Shown here: positions 8,709 through 16,920 of the stretch, in pieces
How positions within the stretch are numbered: the stretch's first letter is position 1
How the letters are laid out: each line of letters starts with the position of its first letter
NCBI RefSeq assembly: GCF_000152805.1
Contig: NZ_CH902578.1
Coordinates: forward strand, 1,146,992 to 1,210,991
Direction of reading: 5' to 3'
Source of the DNA: Maritimibacter alkaliphilus HTCC2654
Lineage (GTDB): Bacteria; Pseudomonadota; Alphaproteobacteria; Rhodobacterales; Rhodobacteraceae
DNA: 64,000 bases
Made by a program: the position numbers and the translations under genes
The notes under the pieces: generated by a model
The model's database searches: none
What the model saw: only the letters and a program-made list of their open reading frames with translations
What the model was told of the DNA's origin: nothing

Positions 8709-9079
8709 CAGGGAAGCTCCGGCGTGCTGTTGGACAGGTTCACGGTGACGGTAATGCGCCCTTCGTTCATCATCCAGCGCCGAAGCGTGTATCTGCGCAG
8801 ACCGGCGCGGTGCATCGGGTCGAGGTCCGCGATGGCGCGGGCCGCGGCCTCGTCCTCGGCGCGCAGGATGAACATGCCCGCGACCGGCGGCCCGTCGCCA
8901 TCGAAAAGCGGTCCGGCCGCGAACAGGACGCCCCGGTTCTCGAGCTCGACCTGATGGCGCAGATGGTCGGCCATCATCGCCTGAATCTCGTCCTCCGGCC
9001 CCACCGGCTCGGTCACCACGACCCACATGATCTTTTTCATGAAGCCCTGCGTGATGGTCTGGATGTCGTCGGGTGTCAT
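8708..9079 (-). CDS. YCII-related (YciI-like) protein
   Basis: This 123-residue protein has a central YCII ferredoxin-like fold: KIMWVVVTEP, LRHQVELENRGVLFAAGP and GMFILRAEDEAAARAIADLDP. YciI-like proteins include muconolactone-isomerase relatives and small dehalogenase-like enzymes of aromatic catabolism, but most are uncharacterised. A GGAGG lies a few bases before ATG 9079. It is first of a two-gene operon with the FMN reductase and diverges from the LigW-like amidohydrolase. The 350-bp divergent region holds two copies of a 16-bp inverted repeat, so both sides are probably controlled together. Confidence 0.8.
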   Translation of the reverse strand: MTPDDIQTITQGFMKKIMWVVVTEPVGPEDEIQAMMADHLRHQVELENRGVLFAAGPLFDGDGPPVAGMFILRAEDEAAARAIADLDPMHRAGLRRYTLRRWMMNEGRITVTVNLSNSTPELP

Positions 9080-9258
9080 GTCGTCCTCCGGTTCAGGTTT
9101 CGATAGCGCCGGGCGCGAGACCCGCGAATCGCTGTGTCAGTCGCAGGACCGCTGAACGGGGGACGGAACGTCTGGTCCGCGTGAATTTTCCGCATCTGCG
9201 CCTCGCGATCCGTGCCTGATCCCGCCCCATGACGGAGGCCGGCGTTACCTCAATTTGT

Positions 9259-9274
9259 TTGGTCATTTGACCAA
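9259..9274. promoter_or_regulatory. Operator-like inverted repeat, copy 1
   Basis: TTGGTCATTTGACCAA is a perfect palindrome with 7-nt arms around TT. It lies 156 bp upstream of the amidohydrolase start. Its outer half-sites TTGGT/ACCAA are repeated at 9337 and, with a degenerate arm, at 11154. It resembles GntR/FadR-type half-sites, but the 6-nt spacing is longer than usual, so the regulator family is open. Confidence 0.6.
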
Positions 9275-9336
9275 TTATGTCAAGGCGTTCTCGCGATTAC
9301 CCCTGTTTCTCAGGGCTTTCCGGCAGGAGTTTTTAT

Positions 9337-9352
9337 TTGGTTAGGCGACCAA
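9337..9352. promoter_or_regulatory. Operator-like inverted repeat, copy 2
   Basis: TTGGTTAGGCGACCAA repeats the TTGGT-N6-ACCAA pattern, 78 bp from copy 1 start to start and 78 bp before the amidohydrolase start. The flanks are also alike (TTTGGT...ACCAATTA in both). Confidence 0.6.
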
Positions 9353-9429
9353 TTAATTTCTTGCATCGGGAATTTCGCTGACCTAGCGTTCGATCCGAGG
9401 GCACGAGAACAGGGCCCCGGGGAGGACAA

Positions 9430-10416
9430 ATGGCGGATCGAAAACCGGGCCTCGTCTCGGTCGAAGAAGGCTTCATGATTCCTGAGGTCGTGGCCGAGCT
9501 GTCGCGGATCGCAGGCGGCGTCCCGAGCATGAAGTCCGGCCCCATCGCCGGGCCGTTCATGGACGATCTGCTCGACATCGGTAAGGGCCGTGTGGCCCGG
9601 ATGGATGCCGATGGTGTCGCGGTCCAGATCCTCGCCCTTGCCGCACCCGGCGTGCAGAAGTTCGACCCGGACACCGCCTTGGCGCTGTCCCGGCTGACCA
9701 ACGACCGGCTGGCCGAGGCGATTGCCGCCCACCCCGCCCGGTTCGGCGGTCTTGCCGCCGCGCCGCCACAGGCCGCGCGTGAGGGGGCCAAGGAACTCGA
9801 CCGGGCGATCACGACGCTCGGTCTGAACGGTCTGATCGTCAATTCCCACACCAACGACCTGTATCTCGACGACCCGTCGTTCTGGCCCCTGCTGGAAGCG
9901 GCCGAGGCGCTGGACGTGCCCGTCTATCTGCACCCGCGCGAACCTGCCGCGGGGATCGAGGGCGGACTGATGGCGATGACCGGGTTCACGGTCGGCTGGG
10001 CCTATGCCGTCGAAACCGGCACGCACCTGCTGCGCATGATCGCGGCGGGCGTGTTCGATAGGTTCCCGAGGCTCAGGATCGTTCTGGGACATCTGGGCGA
10101 AATGATCCCCTTCATGCTCGACCGGATCGACAATCGCTATCCGTTCGAGATGGGGGTGACCGGGGCCAAACCGCTCCCCCGCAAGCCCAGCGACTACTTT
10201 CGCGACCACGTGACGGTCGCCACCAGCGGGATGAATTTCAACGCGCCGATGCGGGCGGCGATCGAGGTGCTCGGCGCGGACAAGGTGATGTTCGCGGCCG
10301 ATTACCCGATGGAACGGCAGGACGAGGAGGTCGCCAAATTCGCGGCCCTCGACCTGACGCCGGATGAACGCAAACGGATCGGCGAGGACAATGCGCGCAG
10401 GGTCTTCGGTCTTTGA
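9430..10416 (+). CDS. Amidohydrolase family 2, LigW-like (non-oxidative decarboxylase type)
   Basis: This 328-residue TIM-barrel amidohydrolase is of the 5-carboxyvanillate/gamma-resorcylate decarboxylase group. Metal and catalytic positions are E12/E13 in VSVEEGF, H168 in VYLHPREP, H221 in LGHLGE and D291 in AADYP. The second histidine of the gamma-resorcylate decarboxylase EEHF motif is glycine here, as in LigW-type enzymes, where this position is also not His. The LAAPGVQKFD segment also looks LigW-like. It probably decarboxylates or hydrolyses an aromatic acid using a divalent metal. GGAGG precedes ATG 9430. Two operator-like repeats lie upstream and an NAD(P)-binding protein follows. Confidence 0.82.
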   Translation: MADRKPGLVSVEEGFMIPEVVAELSRIAGGVPSMKSGPIAGPFMDDLLDIGKGRVARMDADGVAVQILALAAPGVQKFDPDTALALSRLTNDRLAEAIAAHPARFGGLAAAPPQAAREGAKELDRAITTLGLNGLIVNSHTNDLYLDDPSFWPLLEAAEALDVPVYLHPREPAAGIEGGLMAMTGFTVGWAYAVETGTHLLRMIAAGVFDRFPRLRIVLGHLGEMIPFMLDRIDNRYPFEMGVTGAKPLPRKPSDYFRDHVTVATSGMNFNAPMRAAIEVLGADKVMFAADYPMERQDEEVAKFAALDLTPDERKRIGEDNARRVFGL

Positions 10417-10450
10417 CCGATACCGGCACAGCGAATGGATGGAGGATGAG

Positions 10451-11059
10451 ATGAAAGTTGCCCTGATCGGCGCGAGCGGCAAGGCCGGGTCGCGGGTCTT
10501 GAAGGAACTGGCGGATCGCGGACACGAGGTGACGGCGCTGGTCCGAAATCCCGACAACGTCGCGGACCTGCCCGGCGTCAGCGCGGTGGCGGTAACCGGG
10601 GACGGCAGCGACCTTGCCGACAAGATCGCGGGACATGACGCGGTGATTTCGTCGGTTCGCTTCGTGGACCTGGACCCGGACGTGCTGTTGCCTGCCATCA
10701 AGGCGTCGGGCGTGAAACGCTACCTCGTCGTCGGGGGCGCGGGCAGCCTGATGCACCCGGACGGGGTGATCGAGGTCGAACAGCCGGGCTTTCCCGATGT
10801 CGCGAAACCGAATTCGATCCGGGGCGGCTATCTGCTCGACCAACTCAAAGCCTCGGAAGGCCTTGATTGGACGTACCTTTCGCCGCCGCGAATGTTCGTT
10901 CCCGGCGAACGGACCGGGACGTTTCGCTATGGCAAGGACGACATGCTGATGAAGGACGGCGCGCCCACCTCGATCTCGTTCGAGGATTTCGCGCTCGCCC
11001 TTGTCGACGAACTGGAAAAGCCGGAGCACACCGGCGAGCGGTTCACCATCGGTTACTGA
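10451..11059 (+). CDS. NAD(P)-binding (NmrA/atypical SDR-like) protein
   Basis: ATG 10451 has a strong GGAGG at 10441-10445, giving 202 residues; an in-frame start at 10364 inside the preceding gene is rejected. The N-terminus MKVALIGASGKAGSRVLKEL is a Rossmann fold with the GxxGxxG pattern of atypical SDR/NmrA proteins, followed by VTALVRNPDNV and YLVVGGAGSLMHPDG. No YxxxK catalytic pair is obvious, so it may be a reductase or a redox sensor. It lies 34 nt after the amidohydrolase gene in the same orientation, presumably in the same operon. Confidence 0.8.
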   Translation: MKVALIGASGKAGSRVLKELADRGHEVTALVRNPDNVADLPGVSAVAVTGDGSDLADKIAGHDAVISSVRFVDLDPDVLLPAIKASGVKRYLVVGGAGSLMHPDGVIEVEQPGFPDVAKPNSIRGGYLLDQLKASEGLDWTYLSPPRMFVPGERTGTFRYGKDDMLMKDGAPTSISFEDFALALVDELEKPEHTGERFTIGY

Positions 11060-11153
11060 ACGACGCTGGACGGGCGCGATGCGTGCGCCCGCCTCATCCA
11101 AGGTGGCCAGCGGCATTGACAGACCGGTGCCGCTTGCCGTTAGCTGAAACTGC

Positions 11154-11169
11154 TTGAACGCCCGACCAA
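11154..11169. promoter_or_regulatory. Operator-like repeat, copy 3 (degenerate)
   Basis: Read on the minus strand this is TTGGTCGGGCGTTCAA. It matches copy 2 (TTGGTTAGGCGACCAA) at 12 of 16 positions. It sits 31 bp before the TTG start of the ABC permease gene, where a repressor would block transcription. One arm is imperfect, so it is weaker evidence than copies 1 and 2. Confidence 0.42.
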
Positions 11170-11199
11170 ATAGTCAGGCACAAGCGATGGGAGGACGTC

Positions 11200-11949
11200 T
11201 TGAGCTTGGCATTCCGACAAGCCGCCGTCGTCATTGGCGTGATCTTCGTCTGGGCGCTTGGGAGCGTGACCGGGGTGTTCAACCCTGACGTCCTGCCCCC
11301 GGTGCCGGACGTCGCGCGCGAGATGGTCGCGCTGTGGAGCACCCCGGCCTTCAAGGGCGCGCTCTGGGCCACCCTGAGGGACGGTTTTCTGGGTGCGGTC
11401 GCTGCCGCGGTCGTGGCCATTCCCCTCGGCCTGCTCATCGGTATCTTCCCGGCGTTCGAGCTGTCGACGCGCAAGATCCTCGACTTCGGGCGGGCCTTTC
11501 CAGTGGTGGCGCTGCTGCCGCTGTTCGTCCTTATCATCGGGGCGAATTCGCAGATGAAGGTGCTGGCCATCGCCATTGCCTGTTTCTTTCCGATCCTCGT
11601 GCAGACCGTCTATGGTGCACGGCGGCTGGACCCGACGATCCTCGATACCGTGCGGATCTTTCGCATTCCTTTCGGTCTGCGGTTCTTCCGGGTCATCCTG
11701 CCCTCGGCCCTGCCCTATATCGCAACCGGACTGCGCATCGCGACGACGGTTTCGATCCTCGTCGCGGTCGGCACCGAGGTGATCCTGCCGATCGACGGTC
11801 TGGGCTATCAGATCAACCTGAGCCGCATCGCCAACCGGGTGCCGGAGGCCTTTGCCTATGTGATCTACGCGGGGCTTCTGGGCGTGCTCCTGACCCTTGG
11901 GTGGGAGCTTTTGGAAAAGCGGCTGCTGCCGTGGCATCTGGAGCGGTGA
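11200..11949 (+). CDS. ABC transporter permease (NitT/TauT type), first subunit
   Basis: This 249-residue integral membrane protein has about six hydrophobic segments and the BPD-type cytoplasmic loop near RIFRIPFGLRFFRVILPSALPYIATGLRIA, which contacts the ATPase. The start is TTG at 11200, supported by GGGAGG at 11189-11194. It heads a tight four-gene importer operon (permease, permease, ATPase, binding protein). The two permeases are unlike each other, so the channel would be a heterodimer. Confidence 0.85.
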   Translation: MSLAFRQAAVVIGVIFVWALGSVTGVFNPDVLPPVPDVAREMVALWSTPAFKGALWATLRDGFLGAVAAAVVAIPLGLLIGIFPAFELSTRKILDFGRAFPVVALLPLFVLIIGANSQMKVLAIAIACFFPILVQTVYGARRLDPTILDTVRIFRIPFGLRFFRVILPSALPYIATGLRIATTVSILVAVGTEVILPIDGLGYQINLSRIANRVPEAFAYVIYAGLLGVLLTLGWELLEKRLLPWHLER

Positions 11950-11951
11950 AG

Positions 11952-12755
11952 ATGGCGAAATCCCCCCATAAAGCCGCCCTTCGCGCCCACGCTTTCCGGG
12001 GGTTCCTCATGGCGTGGTGGCTGCCGGTTCTGGCGGTCGTGGCGTGGTATGTGCTGTCGGACTCGTCCACCTCGTTCTACTTTCCGCCCTTGTCCAAAAT
12101 CCTCGCCGTGCTGTGGCGCGATCTGACGGACGGGCCGCTTTTGGGGTATATGTTCGTCAGCCTGTCCAACATGGCCGTGGGCCTTGCCCTCGCGATCCTG
12201 ATCGGGGTCGGCACCGGGCTTTACATCGGCGATCACGCCAAGGTGCGTCAGGCGGCGATGCCGATGCTCAATTTCTTGCGGTCCGTGCCCCCCGCCGCCA
12301 TCGTGCCCATCGTCATCATCGCGCTGGGGATCGGCGCCGCGCCAAAAATTTTCATCATCGCCTTCACCTGTCTCTGGCCCATCTTGCTCAACACCATCGA
12401 CGGCGTGCGCGGGATGCCCGAGGAGTTGTCGGACACGGCGCGCGCGTTTCGCATTCCGCGCGGTCTGACCTATCGGCGCGTGCTGCTCATGGCGTCGCTG
12501 CCGCAGATCATGGCCGGCATCCGGGTCGCCATCGCCGTGGCGCTGGTGCTCATGGTGATCTCTGAGTTCTTCGGGGCCTCGGCGGGCCTTGGCTTCTACA
12601 TCAACGAAAACAAGCAGCGTTTCGCCATGGTCGAGACCTGGGCGGGCACGATCCTGATCGGCGTGCTCGGCTACGTCCTGAGCGCGGTGTTTCTGCAAAT
12701 CGAGCGCGTGACGCTTCGCTGGTATTTCCGCGAGGCCGGGGCGCAGACGGGATGA
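11952..12755 (+). CDS. ABC transporter permease (NitT/TauT type), second subunit
   Basis: This 267-residue permease has several membrane spans and the EAA-type loop DTARAFRIPRGLTYRRVLLMASLPQIMAGIRVA. ATG 11952 is favoured over the in-frame GTG 11946 because GGAG at 11940-11943 is spaced correctly for the ATG. The start is 2 nt after the first permease stop, and the 3' end overlaps the ATPase start by 4 nt. The long in-frame extension to 11334 lies inside the first permease gene and is a shadow. Confidence 0.86.
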   Translation: MAKSPHKAALRAHAFRGFLMAWWLPVLAVVAWYVLSDSSTSFYFPPLSKILAVLWRDLTDGPLLGYMFVSLSNMAVGLALAILIGVGTGLYIGDHAKVRQAAMPMLNFLRSVPPAAIVPIVIIALGIGAAPKIFIIAFTCLWPILLNTIDGVRGMPEELSDTARAFRIPRGLTYRRVLLMASLPQIMAGIRVAIAVALVLMVISEFFGASAGLGFYINENKQRFAMVETWAGTILIGVLGYVLSAVFLQIERVTLRWYFREAGAQTG

Positions 12756-13540
12756 CGACAATGGACGGAAGCAACGTGACCACCTCTCTCGCGCAACCCA
12801 TGCAGGTGAATGGCCTGTCCAAAAGCTATGGGCCGGTGAAGGTGATCGAGAAACTCGACATGCATGTCGATCCGGGGGATTTCGTCTGCATCGTCGGACC
12901 GTCGGGCGCGGGCAAGACGACGCTGCTTCGCTGCCTGTCCGGCCTGATGCCCGCGACCTCGGGCGAGGTTCGCGTCGGGGGCAAGGTGCTGACCGAGCCG
13001 CTGGCCGAAATCGGGGTCGTGTTTCAGGACTATCGCGGGTCGCTGATGCCGTGGATGCGCACGCTGGACAACGTGGCCTTTCCGCTTCAGGGGCGCGGCG
13101 TGCCCAAGGCGGAACGCGAGGAACGCGCGCGCAAATGTCTGGCGGATGTCGGGCTAGAAAACGCGGCGCATCAGTATCCGTGGGAACTGTCGGGCGGCAT
13201 GCAGCAGCGTGTCGCGATTGCGCGCGCGCTGGCCTATGACGCGCATATCCTGTTGATGGACGAGCCTTTCGGCTCGCTCGACGCGCAGACGAAAATGGGG
13301 CTCGAGGATCTTGTGCTCGACCTTCGCAGGCGGCTGAAGATCAGCGTGATCGTCGTGACCCACGACATCGACGAGGCGGTGTATCTGGCGGACCGGGTGG
13401 TGGTGCTGTCGGGCAAACCGTCGACCATCGTGGATACGGTGGACGTCGACCTCGGCCCGGAGCGCGACCAGATCAGGACCAAGTCGGACCCGAAATTCTT
13501 CGAATACAGAAACCGCGTGATGGACCACATCATGCGCTAA
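12752..13540 (+). CDS. ABC transporter ATP-binding protein (NitT/TauT type)
   Basis: This 262-residue ATPase has Walker A GPSGAGKTT at 49-57, a Q-loop in VFQDYRG, the ABC signature LSGGMQQR at 146-153, Walker B ILLMDEPF and the H-loop in VVTHDIDEA. All catalytic elements are intact. The start ATG overlaps the permease stop (ATGA); an alternative ATG is at 12761. It powers import through the two preceding permeases, using the periplasmic binding protein encoded next. Confidence 0.92.
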   Translation: MTTMDGSNVTTSLAQPMQVNGLSKSYGPVKVIEKLDMHVDPGDFVCIVGPSGAGKTTLLRCLSGLMPATSGEVRVGGKVLTEPLAEIGVVFQDYRGSLMPWMRTLDNVAFPLQGRGVPKAEREERARKCLADVGLENAAHQYPWELSGGMQQRVAIARALAYDAHILLMDEPFGSLDAQTKMGLEDLVLDLRRRLKISVIVVTHDIDEAVYLADRVVVLSGKPSTIVDTVDVDLGPERDQIRTKSDPKFFEYRNRVMDHIMR

Positions 13541-13586
13541 AGACGCGCCGCTCTGGGTCGGATCGGCGTATTTCAGGGAGGAACAC

Positions 13587-14540
13587 ATGACCATCATCAC
13601 CAAACTCACCCAAGCCTCGCGCGGCATGGCCGTGGCGCTGGCCTGCGCCCTCGCGCTGCCTGCCGCGGCACAGGACATCGTCAAGGTCGAACGCTCGCCG
13701 GTCGGCCAATTCGAAGCCCTCTTCATCGGCATGGAGCAGGGCTATTTCGCCGAGCAGAACATCGAATTGGACATCGCGATCGGGGCCAGCCCGGACGGTG
13801 CCATCGCCCAGCTCATGAACGGGGATCGTCACGTCGCCATGACCGGCGCGGTGCCCCTGACGGCGGCCGTCGCCAACGGGCTTCCGATCGTCGCGGTGGT
13901 CAACGCGCAGGATCAGAACCCCATCGCCACCTACGGCCTGATGGTGCCCGCCGACAGCGACATCCAGTCCATCGCGGACCTGAAGGGCAAGAAGATCGGC
14001 CTGCCGGGCATCGCCAGCCCGCAAGGTTCGGCTCTGATCCGGACGCTGGAGCAGAACGGCATGACCCGTGACGACGTGGAACTGGTCAACCTGCCCTTCC
14101 CCGGCGTGCTTCAGGCCATCGAAGCCGGATCGGTCGATGCGGGCCTGCCAATCGGTCTGTTTTACAACCTGTCCGTCCAGAAGGGTCTGCGCGAGTTGAA
14201 AGAGGTTTTCGACAACTCGACCTTCGGGTTCCCGGCGGTGCTGTTCGCCGCCAACAAGAACTGGGCCGATGAGAATGCGGATCTGATGAACCGCTTCATC
14301 ATGGCGATGCAGAAAGCCAACGACTATGCCAACGCGAACCCGGATGCGGTGCGTGCGGTCGACAAGGCCCAGACGCAACTGCCGCCGGAATACCTCGACA
14401 CCCGCGAAATCGCGCCGTTCATGACGGGGTTCGACGCCGAGGCGTGGGATGCGGAGAACGAATACCTCGCCAAATACGGCTTCATCTCGCGCAAACCGAC
14501 GCCGGACGAATACCTCTGGAGCGGCGCGATCCGCCAGTGA
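13587..14540 (+). CDS. ABC transporter substrate-binding protein (NMT1/THI5-like)
   Basis: This 317-residue exported protein has a Sec signal peptide with cleavage likely after LPAAAQ (about residue 29). The mature part has the SsuA/NMT1 fold: RSPVGQFEALFIGMEQGYFAEQNIELDI, LMNGDRHVAMTGAVPL and IADLKGKKIGLPG. It captures the ligand in the periplasm. GGGAGG precedes ATG 13587. It is last in the importer operon and is followed by a strong terminator. Neighbouring genes suggest an aromatic or heterocyclic acid ligand, but the sequence does not prove it. Confidence 0.87.
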   Translation: MTIITKLTQASRGMAVALACALALPAAAQDIVKVERSPVGQFEALFIGMEQGYFAEQNIELDIAIGASPDGAIAQLMNGDRHVAMTGAVPLTAAVANGLPIVAVVNAQDQNPIATYGLMVPADSDIQSIADLKGKKIGLPGIASPQGSALIRTLEQNGMTRDDVELVNLPFPGVLQAIEAGSVDAGLPIGLFYNLSVQKGLRELKEVFDNSTFGFPAVLFAANKNWADENADLMNRFIMAMQKANDYANANPDAVRAVDKAQTQLPPEYLDTREIAPFMTGFDAEAWDAENEYLAKYGFISRKPTPDEYLWSGAIRQ

Positions 14541-14560
14541 CCCAGCTTGCAGCCCGACCG

Positions 14561-14590
14561 AAAGCGCGGCCCCTCGGGGTCGCGCTTTTT
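14561..14590 (+). terminator. Rho-independent terminator of the ABC importer operon
   Basis: A GC-rich stem (AAAGCGCG paired with CGCGCTTT, plus an inner CCCC/GGGG pairing around TC) is followed by five T residues, 20 bp after the binding-protein stop. Confidence 0.85.
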
Positions 14591-14752
14591 CGTTCGGCTA
14601 GGGGCGATCAGGCGTTTATTGTCAGGGCCGAGCTTTCGCAGCCCGGTTGGGTCGCCCACATGCGGCTGCGCCCGCCTGAGGCCGCTCGGCATTCGGACCG
14701 ACCGATACCGCGCCGGACGGGCGCACGGCCGACCCGGTCGAGAGCCCAATGC

Positions 14753-15592
14753 TCATTCCGCGTGGAAGGTGTTCTCCAGCCGACCGATCCCGTCGACCTC
14801 GACCACGCAGGTCTTGCCGGGCGCCAGCAGGATCGGCGGCTTGCGCACGAAACCGACACCGCCCGGCGTGCCGGTGACGATCACATCCCCCGGCCTCAAC
14901 TCCACGAAATTCGAGCAGTAGGAGATCAGCGTCGGGATGTCGAAGATCAGGTGTTTGATCCAGCTTTCCTGAAGCACCTCGCCGTCGAGGATAAGCCGGA
15001 TGCCCGTCTCACCCAGATCGCCGACCTCGTCAGGCGTCACCATGACGGGTCCGAACGGCCCGGATTTGGGGAAGTTCTTCCCCGGCCCCCACTGTTCGCC
15101 CTTCATCTGCCAGTCACGCATCGAAATATCGTTGAACGGCGCGTAGCCCGCCACGTGGCTCATGGCATCGGCCTTTGCGATGTAGCGCCCGCCTTTGCCG
15201 ATGATGACGGCCAGTTCCGCCTCGTAATCGACCACCTCGGAGACCTTGGGGATCGGGAGCGATTCCCCGTGCGCGGCCAAAGATGTCGCGAACCGCATGA
15301 AGACGATGGGGTTGTCGGGGTATGTCGTGCCGACTTCGCCTTTCGTCTCGGCCCTGTGATCCTTGTAGTTCAGGCCGATGCAAAGCACCTGCTGCGCATC
15401 GGGAACGACCGGCGTATAGGTCACGCCCGCAAGCGACAGGGCCGGCTCGCCCCGCAGACGCGTCGCTAGTGCCGCGAGGTCGCCGTCCAGATGCGCGCGC
15501 AGGCGGTCGCCTTCCGGTGCAAGGTGAATGGCGTCGCCTTCGACCAGCCCGAAACGCAGTTGGCCGCCGTGTTCGATTGTCGCGAATTTCAT
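14753..15592 (-). CDS. Fumarylacetoacetate hydrolase (FAH) family protein
   Basis: This 279-residue FAH-fold enzyme has CIGLNYKDHRAE at 71-82, metal ligands E124 and E126 in VDYEAELAVIIG, D155 in FNDISMRD, and the C-terminal LRPGDVIVTGTPGGVG. Such enzymes cleave or hydrate acylpyruvates and oxo-enoic acids at the end of aromatic ring degradation. ATG 15592 is chosen because GAGG lies just upstream and the family's usual KFATIE-like start follows; a 15-codon extension is rejected. It is a single gene divergent from the TAXI-TRAP operon and tail to tail with the ABC importer. Confidence 0.87.
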   Translation of the reverse strand: MKFATIEHGGQLRFGLVEGDAIHLAPEGDRLRAHLDGDLAALATRLRGEPALSLAGVTYTPVVPDAQQVLCIGLNYKDHRAETKGEVGTTYPDNPIVFMRFATSLAAHGESLPIPKVSEVVDYEAELAVIIGKGGRYIAKADAMSHVAGYAPFNDISMRDWQMKGEQWGPGKNFPKSGPFGPVMVTPDEVGDLGETGIRLILDGEVLQESWIKHLIFDIPTLISYCSNFVELRPGDVIVTGTPGGVGFVRKPPILLAPGKTCVVEVDGIGRLENTFHAE

Positions 15593-15960
15593 GTCTGTCC
15601 TCAGATTTGGCGCAAAGCTCCGTGCCGTAGTCGCCACCTTCCGGCCCCCGCGTCAAGGTGCGGAGGTGAAACCGGGTCAGGTCGCCGTTGGTCCGAAACA
15701 CGATCCGGCTGGGGACGATCTGGGCCAGACAAGGCCGTGTCCGGCCTTCCGGCACTGGCGTCTTCAGGAGTGAAAACAGCGCGGTCGCCCGGTGCCGACG
15801 AGGGCGCCGGACCACGCCCCGACGCCCATTCATTTCCGTTACCGCAACCACTTGTGTTGACGCCCGCCCCACGCTCGGGTTTTCATGCATCTGTCCGGTC
15901 GGAATAACCGACTTGCGGAACGACGGGTCCGAACGAGACCCACCAACTGGGAGGAAATCC
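15593..15960. other. Intergenic region, FAH gene / TAXI-TRAP operon
   Basis: This 368-bp divergent intergenic stretch should hold both promoters. A TTGACG occurs near 15860 on the plus strand, but no convincing -10 box follows. In-frame extensions of the TAXI binding-protein frame into it have no ribosome-binding site and no signal peptide. I see no gene or clear repeat. Confidence 0.5.
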
Positions 15961-16920
15961 ATGAATATGTTCAAGGCCACTCTGGCCTCTGCGATGCTTT
16001 TTGCTGCCCCCGTCATGGCGCAGACGCCTTTGTCGGTCGCGACCGGCGGCACCGGCGGCGTGTATTACCCGATGGGCGGCGGTCTGGCCGAAGTCATCAA
16101 CAACCATGTCGAAGGCTACACCGCGACGGCGGAAGTCACCGGCGCTTCGGTCGAAAACATGGGGCTTGTCGCCACGGGTGACGCGGACCTCGCCATCGGG
16201 CTCGCGGATACGGTGTATCAGGCGCAGACCGGGACCGGCCGCTTCGAAGGTCAGCAACTGGAAATGGTGCGCGGCGTCGCCTCGCTTTACGCCAACATGA
16301 TCCAGATCGTGACGCTGGCCGACAGCGGAATCACGTCGCTCGACGATCTCAAGGGCAAGCGCGTGTCCATCGGTGCGCCGGGCTCCGGGACTGAGGTGAA
16401 CGCCGAGCAGGTGCTGACCGCCGCCGGAATCACCTATGACGACATCGACGAGCAGCGCCTGAACTTCAACGAAACCGCCGACGCGCTGGCAAACGGCGAC
16501 ATCGACGCGGGTTTCTGGAGCGTGGGTGCCCCGACCTCGTCCATCCTCAACCTCGCCACGACGCAGGACATCGTCGTGATCGAACTGACGGACGAACAGA
16601 TCGCGGCGGCGCAGGAAATCCAGCCGCTCTTCGCCAAGACCACCCTTGCGGGCGGCATCTATGAAGGCGTGGACGAAGACACGACCGTTCTGGGCGTGCC
16701 GAACGTGCTGGTCGCCTCGTCGGAAATGTCCGACGATCTGGCCTATGCGATCACCAAGGCGATGTTCGACAATATCGCGGACATGCAGGCGGTCCACCCG
16801 GCGGCGAACCAGACCACGGTCGAGTTCACCCTGTCGGCCACGCCGATCCCGCTGCATCCCGGTGCGATCCGCTATTACGAAGAAGCGGGCGCCGAGATTC
16901 CGGAAAAGCTGCGCCCGTGA
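15961..16920 (+). CDS. TAXI-family TRAP transporter substrate-binding protein
   Basis: This 319-residue periplasmic protein starts at ATG 15961 after GGGAGGA, with a signal peptide ending PVMAQT. Mature family marks are LSVATGGTGGVYYPMGGGLAEVIN, ASVENMGLVATGDADLAIGLADTVYQA and VSIGAPGSGTEVNAEQVL, typical of TAXI (TRAP-associated extracytoplasmic immunogenic) binding proteins. These usually serve dicarboxylates or amino acids such as 2-oxoglutarate or glutamate. Its stop overlaps the start of the DUF1850 gene (GTGA), and the fused TRAP permease follows. Confidence 0.92.
   Translation: MNMFKATLASAMLFAAPVMAQTPLSVATGGTGGVYYPMGGGLAEVINNHVEGYTATAEVTGASVENMGLVATGDADLAIGLADTVYQAQTGTGRFEGQQLEMVRGVASLYANMIQIVTLADSGITSLDDLKGKRVSIGAPGSGTEVNAEQVLTAAGITYDDIDEQRLNFNETADALANGDIDAGFWSVGAPTSSILNLATTQDIVVIELTDEQIAAAQEIQPLFAKTTLAGGIYEGVDEDTTVLGVPNVLVASSEMSDDLAYAITKAMFDNIADMQAVHPAANQTTVEFTLSATPIPLHPGAIRYYEEAGAEIPEKLRP

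Larger units (their letters stand above)
9080..9429. promoter_or_regulatory. Divergent control region, YCII operon / amidohydrolase operon
   Basis: This 350-bp non-coding region separates two divergent operons. The half nearer the amidohydrolase gene is AT-rich for this genome and contains both TTGGT-N6-ACCAA repeats listed separately. I see no small gene with a ribosome-binding site. Exact -35/-10 boxes cannot be assigned confidently. Confidence 0.6.
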
